Part shown: positions 46,195 through 53,905 of the stretch, piece after piece
Position numbering within the stretch: the stretch's first letter is position 1
How the letters are laid out: each line of letters starts with the position of its first letter
NCBI RefSeq assembly: GCF_002282565.1
Contig: NZ_NCJT01000026.1
Location: 1 to 53,905, forward strand
Length of the DNA stretch: 53,905 nt
Reading direction: 5' to 3'
Origin: Hyphomonas sp. 34-62-18
GTDB lineage: Bacteria > Pseudomonadota > Alphaproteobacteria > Caulobacterales > Hyphomonadaceae
The notes under the pieces: model-generated
Database searches by the model: none
Seen by the model: only the letters and a program-made list of their open reading frames with translations
What the model was told of the DNA's origin: nothing
Position numbers and translations under genes: made by a program

Positions 46195-46701
46195 GTGACG
46201 CATTTCATTGCGTTTTCAGACGGGCGGCTGGAGGGCGGCGGGCTTTCCCTGCGCTGCGCGCTGGGCAAAGGCGGGGTTTTGCCGGCGGCGGAAAAGCGCG
46301 AAGGGGATGGTGCCTCGCCCATCGGTATCTGGCCCATTCGGCGCGTTTGGTACAGGCCGGACAAAGGCGCAGCGCCGGAAACCGGCATTCCTGTCATCGC
46401 CCTGCGCCCGGAAGACGGATGGTGCGACGCGCCCGAAGACACCCACTACAATCGGTGGGTGCCCCTGCCCTACCCCGCGAGCCATGAAAGGCTGTGGCGG
46501 GAAGACAGCCACTATGATCTGTTTGCCGAGCTTGGCTACAACGATGATCCGCCGGCGCCCGGCAGAGGCAGCGCGATTTTCCTGCATGTGGCGGGGCCGC
46601 GCTACCAACCGACAGAGGGGTGCGTGGCACTGGCAGAAAGTGACCTCCGCACAGTGCTGAAACAGATCCGGGCCGGTTCGAGCATGGAAATCCGGGCTTA
46701 G
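46195..46701 (+). CDS. L,D-transpeptidase (YkuD) family protein without signal peptide
   Basis: 168 residues, a single YkuD domain. The catalytic His and Cys are seen in IFLHVAGPRYQPTEGCVAL (His 131, Cys 143). L,D-transpeptidases make 3-3 crosslinks or attach proteins to peptidoglycan in the periplasm, yet no signal peptide or membrane anchor can be seen. Either the GTG start at 46195 is not the real one or this is the cytoplasmic YkuD subgroup. Divergent from the response regulator with a 96-bp gap, and its stop overlaps the end of the convergent yggS gene by four bases. Confidence 0.82.
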   Translation: MTHFIAFSDGRLEGGGLSLRCALGKGGVLPAAEKREGDGASPIGIWPIRRVWYRPDKGAAPETGIPVIALRPEDGWCDAPEDTHYNRWVPLPYPASHERLWREDSHYDLFAELGYNDDPPAPGRGSAIFLHVAGPRYQPTEGCVALAESDLRTVLKQIRAGSSMEIRA

Positions 46702-47369
46702 GCGGCGCTGCGATCCCCGAAAAGAGCCGTGCCGACGCGCACATGGGTGGCGCCATAGCGGGCAGCAAGTTCATAATCCCCGCTCATGCCCATGGAGAGG
46801 ACGCCAAGACCATAATCGCGCGCGATCTTTTTCAGCAGCGCGAAATGCGGCCCGGCGGGCTCTTCCACCGGGGGGATACACATCAGGCCGATGACTTCGA
46901 GTCCCGCCTGTTCGCGCGCATGACGCAGGAGTTGGCCCACTTTTGACGGAATGACCCCGGCTTTCTGGGGCTCTTCACCCGTATTCACCTGGATCAGCAG
47001 CTGCGGGCGCCGGCCTTCTTTGTCCATTGCGGCGGCCAGGGCGTCGGCAAGCTTTTCCCGGTCGAGTGTCTGGATCACATCGAACAGGCGCACGGCATCA
47101 GCGGCCTTGTTGGTCTGCAAGGGGCCGATCAGGTGCAGGACGAGATCGGGATAGTCAGCACGCCGGCTTTCCCAGTGCGCCTGGGCTTCCTGGACCCGGT
47201 TTTCGCCGAAAACCCGCTGCCCGGCGGCCAGAATCGCGTCAATCGCCGCGTCTGGCTGCGATTTGGAGACGGCAATCAGTTCCGGCGCGGGCGAATGGGC
47301 GGCCTCAAGCGTGGCGAGGATGGCGGCGCGGCGGTTGGCAATGTCCTGGTTCGGGCTATCAGTGGTCAT
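46698..47369 (-). CDS. YggS-family pyridoxal phosphate homeostasis protein
   Basis: 223 residues, TIM-barrel PLP-binding protein without known catalysis. PLP lysine is Lys 36 in LIAVSKSQP, and GENRVQEAQ, HLIGPLQTNKA and LSMGMSGDYELA are the family signatures. It buffers vitamin B6 and amino-acid pools. The start ATG at 47369 shares three bases of a CATG with the divergent ThiE-like gene; the longer in-frame reading upstream would lie in that gene. Confidence 0.93.
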   Translation of the reverse strand: MTTDSPNQDIANRRAAILATLEAAHSPAPELIAVSKSQPDAAIDAILAAGQRVFGENRVQEAQAHWESRRADYPDLVLHLIGPLQTNKAADAVRLFDVIQTLDREKLADALAAAMDKEGRRPQLLIQVNTGEEPQKAGVIPSKVGQLLRHAREQAGLEVIGLMCIPPVEEPAGPHFALLKKIARDYGLGVLSMGMSGDYELAARYGATHVRVGTALFGDRSAA

Positions 47370-48063
47370 GATGAGCGAGAAACTCCAATCCAGGGCGAGG
47401 CGCAAGGCGGAGATGGCCGCGCGGATGGCGGCGCGGCACTTGCCGGAAGGGCTGCCACCGGCGTTTTTCCTGACAGATCCGGCGCGGACACCTCAGCCAG
47501 AAGCCATTGTGGCAGGGCTTCCGGCCGGCTGGGGGGTAATCTATCGCCACTTCGGGGCGCCCGACCGGGAGACGGTCGCGCGGCGGCTTCTGAAGATCTG
47601 CCGGGCCCGCAAGCTGGTGTTTCTGATCGGCGCAGATGCCGCACTGGCAGCGAAGGTTGGCGCGGACGGCGTTCACTGGCCGGGGCGCATGGCGGGTCAG
47701 GCCCGCAAGTGGCGCGGGCGGTTCAGACTGCAAACCATGAGCGGCCATTTGGGCGACAAATCGTTGCATTCCGTTGCACTTCCGATCAAAGCGGTTCTGT
47801 TTTCCACCGTGTTTGCCTCACGCAGCGCCAGCGCGGGCACCGCCATGGGGGCCCCCCGGTTTCGCCGCCTGGCCACCTCCCTCCCCTTCCCCGTCTATGC
47901 TCTGGGCGGCGTGAATCCGGATAGCGGACTCTCAATTGCGAAGTCAGCCGGGCTTGCGGCAATTGATGGCTGGGTATGCTTCAGCGTCCGAAAGCGGGAC
48001 GCAGAATCGAAAACGGCGCCCCATGAGGCGCCGCACAAGCCATCGGGTTTTTCGGAGCTTTAG
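47368..48063 (+). CDS. Thiamine phosphate synthase-like protein (ThiE family)
   Basis: 231 residues. A ThiE/TenI-type TIM barrel: FFLTDPARTP, GVIYRHFGAPDRETVARRLLKICRARKLVFLIGADAALAAKVGADGVHWP, and ALGGVNPDSG fit the alphaproteobacterial ThiE-like group. ThiE joins HMP-PP and HET-P to thiamine phosphate; this group is diverged, so TenI-like roles remain possible. The ATG at 47368 overlaps the yggS start codon on the other strand; alternatives are Met codons at 47371, 47413 and 47425. The final 15 or so residues are encoded by the terminator of the convergent ntrZ gene. Confidence 0.75.
   Translation: MMSEKLQSRARRKAEMAARMAARHLPEGLPPAFFLTDPARTPQPEAIVAGLPAGWGVIYRHFGAPDRETVARRLLKICRARKLVFLIGADAALAAKVGADGVHWPGRMAGQARKWRGRFRLQTMSGHLGDKSLHSVALPIKAVLFSTVFASRSASAGTAMGAPRFRRLATSLPFPVYALGGVNPDSGLSIAKSAGLAAIDGWVCFSVRKRDAESKTAPHEAPHKPSGFSEL
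48014..48033 (-). terminator. Terminator of ntrZ inside the 3' end of the ThiE-like gene
   Basis: Perfect seven-base stem CGGCGCC/GGCGCCG (48014-48020 and 48027-48033) with a six-base loop, followed on the minus strand by TTTTCG. It is 26 bases past the ntrZ stop. Confidence 0.75.
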
Positions 48064-48512
48064 AACTTGAAAGCGGACTTCAGGCGGATGCCGGCTTCGA
48101 CATCCTGGTTTTCCCAGCGTGTGGAGGAATCAAGTTCGTCCGCGCCGATGCGCACTTCACCGCCGACCGAGAAACGCGGGCTGACGCGGAAGGTCGCGCC
48201 GGCCTGAACCTCTTCCCGCGGAAGATAGGTTTCGCCCGGACGGGTGACCTTGTCGAAGTTCAGCTGCCAGCGGGAATCCTTGCCGATCTTGACCGAGAAG
48301 TCCTGGTTGGGCTCCGCCTGCCATTGCAGACGGGATTCGGCGGGCTTGCCTTCGGAGAACTGGCGATACCATTCGGACCGGGCCGAATTGGTTTCGGAAA
48401 GCGTGGGCGCCTCAACGCGGATCGCATCACCCGCCACACGTTCCTGTGCCACAGCCGGCAGCGTGAAGGCTGCGGCCGCAAGGGCAAAGGAAAGAATGAG
48501 GTCTGCGCGCAT
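48060..48512 (-). CDS. ntrZ: NtrZ-family periplasmic regulatory protein
   Basis: 150 residues. Signal peptide (about 1-22, PAVAQ). The mature part has DSRWQLNFDKVTRP, REEVQAGATFRVSPRFSVGGEVRIG and the end DVEAGIRLKSAFKF, the pattern of NtrZ, a periplasmic protein that in Caulobacter restrains the sensor kinase NtrY. The ATG at 48512 has GGGAG upstream at the right spacing. A CtrA-type box lies about 40 bases upstream. The stop overlaps the ThiE-like stop. The name is by resemblance; no ntrY or ntrX is in the window. Confidence 0.72.
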   Translation of the reverse strand: MRADLILSFALAAAAFTLPAVAQERVAGDAIRVEAPTLSETNSARSEWYRQFSEGKPAESRLQWQAEPNQDFSVKIGKDSRWQLNFDKVTRPGETYLPREEVQAGATFRVSPRFSVGGEVRIGADELDSSTRWENQDVEAGIRLKSAFKF

Positions 48513-48550
48513 ATTAACTCCCAACCACAGATGATAGTGAGGGGGTCCGC

Positions 48551-48565
48551 TTAATGGAAGATTAA
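48551..48565. promoter_or_regulatory. CtrA-type box TTAA-N7-TTAA upstream of ntrZ
   Basis: TTAA at 48551-48554, seven bases, TTAA at 48562-48565, the spacing of full CtrA sites (TTAA-N7-TTAAC, last C here G on both strands). It is 38 bases before the ntrZ start, a place where CtrA could act on the promoter. Confidence 0.5.
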
Positions 48566-48585
48566 GTTTCTGATAAAGCAAGAAA

Positions 48586-49779
48586 TTACAGGGAACGTGT
48601 GATTTCGATCACAATGCCGCTGCGACTCCCTCCCATAGAGGGAAGCTGACCGCCGGAATTCAGGTACCCAGTATCCACCTCACGCCAGCCCGAGGCAAGG
48701 CGCCAGTCTTCGCTGGGCTTCCAGACAAGGCCGATTTGCCAGCTGTCACTGGTGAGGCCGGCAAACTCATCGTCAGCGCCGGACACCTCCGCCACCGCTT
48801 CGACCTTGCCGAAGGGAATAGCCGCGGAGACTGCCCAAGCCGAATAATCACCCGGACCGGCGGCAATGCCATTGTTGGAGTTGAGGTAGCTGCCCCCGAC
48901 CTTCAAGCGCGAGAACTCGGCCGAAGCGCCCGCAGACCAGGTTTCAACCGTTCCATAGAGTGTGGGATCTGGCGCAAAGCGCGTGTCTGCCTGGCTGTAG
49001 GCGGCAGCAGCCCGGAGGCGGACGCCGCTTTGCGGCAGGCGGCGGGAGAGATTGAGCGCCACTTCAAAGGCGTCTTCAATCTCAGGCCGGGCCGAGCCGG
49101 GAAACGCCGTTTCCGTGTCGCGGTCCACGCCCCGGCGGTCTGCGGTGGGTGTGTAGGAAACACCGCCACGCAGGCCGAGGATGCGCGGGGTGGCGTAGCT
49201 GATCTTGGCGGCGGGGCCGGTGAGATCATGATCGGTGCGGGCGATAATCTCTCCTGTCGGATCGAGCGCCGGATTGACGAGACCGGAATAGGCGAAGAGG
49301 GCGGGGCCACCTTCAAAGAAGCGCGTGGCGACGCCATCATCTGCGCCAAGGCGGGCTTCGCCATAACCGCCATTAATATAGACATAGGCGGTCTCAAGAC
49401 TGATGCGGAGATCCCGGTCTGCCGGGGTATCGCCGCGGGCGAGGCCACTGAAGGCGCCCCCCGAGGAGGCCCCTGCCCCGGCTGAGGGCAAGAAGACACC
49501 GCTGAAACCAGCCCGGGCGGGATGGTCGCGCTGCAATTCAAGGCCGCCGACCGCGCCGATCTCCGCTCCGTTCATCAGCACATAGTTGAGCGCCATCTGC
49601 GCCTTTGCGAGGCCGAGCACAGTCTCATCCGCATCAGGCGCCGCGACGAGGGCCAGCTCAACACTTACCTCGCTTTCGACCCCGCCGGGATCATCCCAGA
49701 CATCCTGCGCGGCAGCCCCCGGGGCAAGCGCCAGCATCGGCGCGGCAAGGGCGAAAGCAAGCAGGCGGGCGTTAAGCAT
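48586..49779 (-). CDS. Outer membrane porin
   Basis: 397 residues. Signal peptide (cleaved near 24, GAAAQ), then alternating beta-strand pattern of a Gram-negative general porin: NGAEIGAVGGLELQ, ETAYVYINGGYGEARLGADDGVATRFFEG and AAKISYATPRILGLRGGVSYTP are typical of the alphaproteobacterial Porin_4-type group. It does not end in Phe but in SL, slightly unusual for a barrel. The ATG at 49779 is preferred since GGAG lies nine bases ahead; an in-frame ATG five codons upstream is an alternative. It is upstream of ntrZ, same strand, with ntrZ having its own leader. Confidence 0.88.
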   Translation of the reverse strand: MLNARLLAFALAAPMLALAPGAAAQDVWDDPGGVESEVSVELALVAAPDADETVLGLAKAQMALNYVLMNGAEIGAVGGLELQRDHPARAGFSGVFLPSAGAGASSGGAFSGLARGDTPADRDLRISLETAYVYINGGYGEARLGADDGVATRFFEGGPALFAYSGLVNPALDPTGEIIARTDHDLTGPAAKISYATPRILGLRGGVSYTPTADRRGVDRDTETAFPGSARPEIEDAFEVALNLSRRLPQSGVRLRAAAAYSQADTRFAPDPTLYGTVETWSAGASAEFSRLKVGGSYLNSNNGIAAGPGDYSAWAVSAAIPFGKVEAVAEVSGADDEFAGLTSDSWQIGLVWKPSEDWRLASGWREVDTGYLNSGGQLPSMGGSRSGIVIEITRSL

Positions 49780-49888
49780 CGGGAGCGGCTCCATCTCGGC
49801 GCGCGGAGGGCTGTGTCAGCCATGCGCATAACAATACTGGCGAGGCCAGAACCCCCTTGTTATACACGCCGGGTCAACAAGGAATTGC

Positions 49889-50326
49889 ATGCGGAAAATG
49901 AACATGATCAAGCCGATCCTCACCGCCGCCTTTGCCGGCCTGCTGCTCGTCTCGGGCTGCCAATCGCGCGGTAAAGCCAATGATGGCCCGCTTGTGGTCC
50001 AGTCGGTCGGCGCTTCGAACCCGTATCTGTGGCGCGCCACGCTGGATACGATGTCCGCGCTGCCGGTTCAGTCCACCGATCCGATCGGCGGGATCATTTC
50101 CTATGACTGGAAAAGCTTTCCCGATGCGCCGAACGAGCGCGTGAAAGCCACTGTGTTCATTCTGGATTCGCGCCTGCGCGCTGATGGCGTGAAGGTGACC
50201 GTGTACCGACAGGTGAACACCGACGGCCAGTGGACCGATGCGGCTGCTGATCCGGAAACGGCGATCCAGCTGGAAAACAAGATTCTTGAACGGGCGCGAC
50301 TTCTTCGGACCTCGCAGATCGGCTAA
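49889..50326 (+). CDS. DUF3576 lipoprotein
   Basis: 145 residues, lipoprotein signal with lipobox LVSGC (Cys 24). The mature domain is DUF3576 (SNPYLWRATLDTMSALPV, DPIGGIISYDW). The family is typically placed upstream of leuS in alphaproteobacteria, as here, 50 bp away. Its function in the envelope is unknown; a link with LptE in the same cluster is possible. The ATG at 49889 is preceded by AAGGA at a short spacing; Met codons at 49898 and 49904 are alternatives. Confidence 0.88.
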   Translation: MRKMNMIKPILTAAFAGLLLVSGCQSRGKANDGPLVVQSVGASNPYLWRATLDTMSALPVQSTDPIGGIISYDWKSFPDAPNERVKATVFILDSRLRADGVKVTVYRQVNTDGQWTDAAADPETAIQLENKILERARLLRTSQIG

Positions 50327-50376
50327 AGCGCCGATAGAAGCCTGTAACACTTCAATTCCATTCAAGGGAGCCCAGG

Positions 50377-52944
50377 ATGGCCACCCGTTATGATCCGCAG
50401 AGCGCGGAGCCCCGCTGGCGTGAAGCCTGGGAGAAGGCCGACATTTTCCGGACGAAGGCGCCGAGCGAGGCGCCCGGCGCGCCCAAGGCATTCGTGCTGG
50501 AGATGTTCCCCTACCCTTCCGGCCGCCTGCATATGGGCCATGTGCGCAACTATGCGATGGGCGACGTGGTGGCCCGGCACAAGCGGGCCAAGGGTTATAA
50601 CGTGCTCCACCCGATGGGATGGGACGCCTTCGGCATGCCGGCAGAGAACGCCGCGATGGAACGCAAGGTTCACCCCGGCAAATGGACGTATGCCAATATC
50701 GAATCGATGAAGGCGCAGTTCCGCAAGCTGGGCCTGTCGCTCGACTGGAGCCGGGAATTTGCGACCTGTGACCCGGAATATTACGGCGCCCAGCAGGCCC
50801 TGTTCCTGAAGCTGTTTGATAAGGGCCTTGTTTATCGCAAGGCCTCGAAGGTGAACTGGGACCCGGTGGACAATACCGTTCTGGCCAATGAGCAGGTGAT
50901 CGACGGGCGCGGCTGGCGCTCGGGCGCGCTGGTGGAACAGCGCGAGCTGACGCAATGGTTCTTCAAGATTACGGCGTATGCCGATGATCTCCTGGAAGCG
51001 GTGCAGAAGCTGGAGCGCTGGCCGGAGAAGGTTCGCACGATGCAGGCCAACTGGATCGGCCGCTCCGAAGGCCTGGAGATGACCTTTGCCTTTGACGGCG
51101 CAGCGCCCGCGGGCTTTGAAAGCGGCATCACCGTTTTCACCACGCGGCCCGACACGCTGTTCGGGGCGAGCTTTGTCGCCCTGTCGCCGGATCATCCGCT
51201 GACGATCCAATTGGCGGAAAAGTCCGACGCCCTGAAAGCCTTCCGCGCGAAATGCGCCCAGGTGGGCACCAGCGAGGAAGCCATCGAGAAGGCCGAGAAG
51301 CTGGGCTTCGATACCGGCCTGACCGTCGCCCATCCGTTCGAGCCCGGACGGACCGTTCCGGTCTGGGTCGCAAACTTCGTATTGATGGGATATGGCACCG
51401 GCGCGATCTTCGGCTGCCCGGCGCATGATCAGCGCGATCTCGACTTTGCCCGCAAGTTTGGCCTGGATGTGTTTCCGGTGGTGCTGCCGCCGGGCGCCGA
51501 CGCAGCGACATTCGAGGTGGGCACCGAAGCCTATACCGGACCCGGACATATATATAAGTCAGGTTTCCTCGACGGGCTGTCCATTGAGGACGCCAAGCGC
51601 GCCGCAATCGCGAAGATCGAGGCCGCCGGCCAGGGCGAAGGCAAGGTGAACTACCGCCTGCGCGACTGGGGCGTGTCCCGCCAGCGCTATTGGGGCTGCC
51701 CGATTCCGGTGATCCATTGCGAGGATTGCGGCGCAGTCAGCGTTCCGCAGGCGGATCTTCCCGTGCGCCTGCCTGATGACGTAACCTTTGATGTGCCCGG
51801 CAATCCGCTGGACCGGCATCCGACCTGGAAGCACGTCGACTGCCCGAATTGCGGCAAGCCCGCCCGGCGGGAAACCGACACGCTCGACACCTTTGTCGAC
51901 AGCTCCTGGTATTATGCCCGCTTTGCGAGCGCCGCCGATCCGGCCGAGCGCGCCTACTGGCTGCCCGTTGATCAGTATATCGGCGGGGTGGAGCATGCCG
52001 TGCTGCACCTCCTCTATTCGCGGTTCTTTGCGCGCGCGATGCGGGACGTGGGCGAGCTGGACCTGCCGTCCGGCGAACCGTTTGCGGGCCTCTTCACGCA
52101 AGGCATGGTGACGCACGAGACTTACAAGTCCGAAAGCGGCGCATGGCTGGAACCTTCCGCCGTCGAACGGAAAGACGGCAAGGTGTTCGAGGTCGCCACC
52201 GGCAAGCCGGTGAAAGTCGGCTCGATCGAGAAGATGTCGAAGTCGAAGAAGAACACGGTCGATCCCGACGCCATCGTCGCCACCTATGGCGCCGATGTGG
52301 CGCGCTGGTTCGTGCTGTCTGACTCCCCGCCCGAGCGGGATGTCGAGTGGACCCAGTCTGGCGCCGAGGGCGCCGCGCGCTTTGTTCAGCGGGTCTGGTC
52401 GTTCGTCGAGGCGCTGCCCGAGCAAGGCCCCTTCCCTGCCCCCGGGCAGGATGAGGCTTCGACCACGCTGCGCAAGGCAAGCCACAAAGCCGTCGTCAGC
52501 ATCGACAAGGCCATCGACGAGTTCCGCTTCAACTCCGCCATCGCCACCGTGCATGAATGGGTGAACACGCTGAAGAAGACCGAGTCTGATCCGGCAACCC
52601 TGGGCGCCCGCGCGGAAGGCGCGGACATGCTGGCCCGCTGCCTGGTGCCGTTCATGCCGCACCTGGCCGAAGCCTGCTGGGAGCGGATGGGCAAATCCGG
52701 CCTTGTTTCTCAGGCGGCCTGGCCGGAAGTGGACGCTTCACTGGTGGTGGATGATACGGTGACACTGGCGGTTCAGGTGAACGGCAAGCGCCGCGCCGAG
52801 ATCAGCGTGCCGAAAGATATGGCGACCGGCGATGTGGAAGCAGCGGCCAAGGCTCTGCCGGAAGTGGCGAGCTTCATCGAGGGCAAGAGCGTGAAGAAAA
52901 CGATTGTTGTGCCCGGCCGGATTGTGAATATCGTGGTCGCATGA
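50377..52944 (+). CDS. leuS: Leucyl-tRNA synthetase
   Basis: 855 residues, full length. Class I motifs HMGH (52-55) and KMSKS (about 618-622) are intact. The CP1 editing domain has [21 protein letters not shown] zinc-like CxxC (HCEDCG and CPNCG) is also seen in the ZN-1 region. It attaches leucine to tRNA(Leu) and edits norvaline. The start follows AAGGGAG at 50364-50370, six bases before ATG. The stop overlaps the lptE start by four bases (ATGA). Confidence 0.98.
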   Translation: MATRYDPQSAEPRWREAWEKADIFRTKAPSEAPGAPKAFVLEMFPYPSGRLHMGHVRNYAMGDVVARHKRAKGYNVLHPMGWDAFGMPAENAAMERKVHPGKWTYANIESMKAQFRKLGLSLDWSREFATCDPEYYGAQQALFLKLFDKGLVYRKASKVNWDPVDNTVLANEQVIDGRGWRSGALVEQRELTQWFFKITAYADDLLEAVQKLERWPEKVRTMQANWIGRSEGLEMTFAFDGAAPAGFESGITVFTTRPDTLFGASFVALSPDHPLTIQLAEKSDALKAFRAKCAQVGTSEEAIEKAEKLGFDTGLTVAHPFEPGRTVPVWVANFVLMGYGTGAIFGCPAHDQRDLDFARKFGLDVFPVVLPPGADAATFEVGTEAYTGPGHIYKSGFLDGLSIEDAKRAAIAKIEAAGQGEGKVNYRLRDWGVSRQRYWGCPIPVIHCEDCGAVSVPQADLPVRLPDDVTFDVPGNPLDRHPTWKHVDCPNCGKPARRETDTLDTFVDSSWYYARFASAADPAERAYWLPVDQYIGGVEHAVLHLLYSRFFARAMRDVGELDLPSGEPFAGLFTQGMVTHETYKSESGAWLEPSAVERKDGKVFEVATGKPVKVGSIEKMSKSKKNTVDPDAIVATYGADVARWFVLSDSPPERDVEWTQSGAEGAARFVQRVWSFVEALPEQGPFPAPGQDEASTTLRKASHKAVVSIDKAIDEFRFNSAIATVHEWVNTLKKTESDPATLGARAEGADMLARCLVPFMPHLAEACWERMGKSGLVSQAAWPEVDASLVVDDTVTLAVQVNGKRRAEISVPKDMATGDVEAAAKALPEVASFIEGKSVKKTIVVPGRIVNIVVA

Positions 52945-53414
52945 AGCACGTCGTCGCCGCCCTGCTGCTCGCCGCCACCGCTGCCTGCGGGTTTCAGCCG
53001 GTCTATGCGCCGGTCAACGGGCAGTATGCCGAATCCGGACTGATCACCATTTCGCCCATTGAGGGCCGCCAGGGGCATATGCTGCGCCGGGCGCTGCAAG
53101 AGGAACTCGCTGTCGGCGTTCCCGGCCTGACCGAGAAGGTGACGCTGACGGTCAACCTGAGAAGCAATCTCAGCCGCCTGGCGCTTCGCCCGGACGGGGC
53201 TGCTTCACGCTCCAGCATCGTGGCCACCGGCAGCTACCAGATCGATGGCGAGACCACCCGGATGAGGGGCCGCTCCGATGTGGAGGCAGGCTTTCTTGTG
53301 CCGACTTCGCCCTATGGGGATATTGCCGCGCAGACCGATGCGGGCGACCGGGCGATGCGCGTTCTGGCCAAACAGATCGCCGATGACATCCGCCTGAAAT
53401 TTGCGAGCCCCTGA
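52941..53414 (+). CDS. lptE: LPS-assembly lipoprotein LptE
   Basis: 157 residues with lipobox TAAC (Cys 16) followed by GFQPVYAP, the hallmark of alphaproteobacterial LptE. The mature domain is alpha/beta ([10 protein letters not shown] and [20 protein letters not shown]). It plugs the LptD barrel that delivers LPS to the cell surface. Coupled to leuS and, by one base, to holA. This trio is conserved across the class. Confidence 0.92.
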   Translation: MKHVVAALLLAATAACGFQPVYAPVNGQYAESGLITISPIEGRQGHMLRRALQEELAVGVPGLTEKVTLTVNLRSNLSRLALRPDGAASRSSIVATGSYQIDGETTRMRGRSDVEAGFLVPTSPYGDIAAQTDAGDRAMRVLAKQIADDIRLKFASP

Positions 53415-53905
53415 TGTTGCACAAGGGACGCGCGGCGGAAGGTTTCGCCCGGCGGCCTGATCCGGAAGTCTGGGCCGTGCTCGCCTTCAGCGAAGATGAA
53501 GGCCTCTCTTTCGATGCCGGCCAGGCGTTGATTGCCAGCTGGGCCGGCAAGCACGGGATGGATGTAACCGTGCTGGATGATGACGCCATCAAGAAGGAAC
53601 CGGCTCTGCTCTTTGATGCGCTGGAGGCAGTCTCGCTGCTTGGGGATGCGCGCGCCGTCCGGGTACGCACCAGCGGCGACAAGATCGCTGCGCTGCTCGG
53701 CGAAGCCATTGAGGCGGGTGACAAGGATCCGGCGCGCTTTGCCGCCAAGCTGGTGATAGAAGCGGGCAGCCTTCCGGCAAAATCCAAACTCCGCGCCGCC
53801 GCAGAGAAAGCCAAACGCGCCGCTTGCCTCCAACTTTTCGCCGAGGAGGAGGCCGACGTGGCCAGCCGGGTGAAGACCGCGCTTCTGGCCGAAGGAGCGG
53901 TGATC
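53414..53905 (+). CDS. holA: DNA polymerase III subunit delta (3' end outside window)
   Basis: The first 164 residues of HolA, running off the right edge. Start ATG shares one base with the lptE stop (TGATG). The visible part corresponds to the N-terminal AAA-like domain: DPEVWAVLAFSEDEGLSFDAGQAL, VTVLDDDAIKKEPALLFDALEAVSLLG and VRVRTSGDKIAALL fit the delta subunit that opens the beta clamp. Position after lptE is the usual one. Confidence 0.9.
   Translation, partial: MLHKGRAAEGFARRPDPEVWAVLAFSEDEGLSFDAGQALIASWAGKHGMDVTVLDDDAIKKEPALLFDALEAVSLLGDARAVRVRTSGDKIAALLGEAIEAGDKDPARFAAKLVIEAGSLPAKSKLRAAAEKAKRAACLQLFAEEEADVASRVKTALLAEGAVI

Overview
The window is GC-rich, densely coded chromosomal DNA from an alphaproteobacterium. 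The best fit is a budding or stalked marine lineage near Hyphomonas (Hyphomonadaceae). This rests on classic alphaproteobacterial gene order (DUF1223-acnA // ccmABCDG, yciB-ftsY-mtaB-dapF, ubiH // amtB-ftsK, DUF3576-leuS-lptE-holA), a NtrZ-type periplasmic regulator, a CtrA-like box, and a TonB receptor beside a TPR-sulfotransferase. The genus is an inference; the class is well supported. I saw no tRNA, rRNA, CRISPR, transposase, phage or plasmid gene, and no gene-free stretch over 300 bases.

Layout. 1-7.5 kb: start of a diguanylate cyclase gene, divergent from purE-purK and a creatininase-family gene; then a four-gene operon resembling the Gld ABC transporter (ATPase, permease, GldG-like, DUF4340). 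7.5-14.5 kb: DUF1223 and aconitase on minus, ccmABCDG on plus, then a MarR regulator with a histone-H1-like Lys/Ala/Pro tail. 14.6-23.1 kb: NUDIX, septation protein YciB, EamA exporter, D-aminoacylase-like amidohydrolase, ftsY, mtaB, a secreted protein, dapF, a small membrane protein. 23.2-30.4 kb: accessory metabolism, with an SDR/NTF2 pair divergent from an HxlR regulator, mesaconyl-CoA hydratase and a malyl-CoA lyase/thioesterase homologue (ethylmalonyl-CoA pathway), an ArsC-like protein, a serine hydrolase, LysE and RarD transporters. 30.5-35.8 kb: TonB-dependent receptor divergent from a TPR-sulfotransferase, then an aldo/keto reductase. 36-53.9 kb: ftsK, amtB, ubiH-like, a run of small housekeeping genes (DUF971, Trm112, LON domain, thioredoxin-TPR), lolA-like, exodeoxyribonuclease III, response regulator, L,D-transpeptidase, YggS, ThiE-like, NtrZ, porin, DUF3576, leuS, lptE and the start of holA.

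The most striking observation is that three otherwise well-conserved genes (gldA-like ATPase, mtaB, ftsK) each lack an internal piece and change reading frame at the gap. FtsK loses its Walker A loop and the gldA-like ATPase its H-loop region, while downstream frames and stop/start overlaps remain intact. Because FtsK is normally essential, an assembly or sequence error is as likely as real decay, and raw reads must decide. Other points of interest are the MarR-histone-tail fusion, a full CtrA-type box in front of ntrZ, divergent yggS/thiE genes sharing one CATG as their start codons, and terminators embedded in neighbouring coding sequence. I found no convincing new defence or mobile system.
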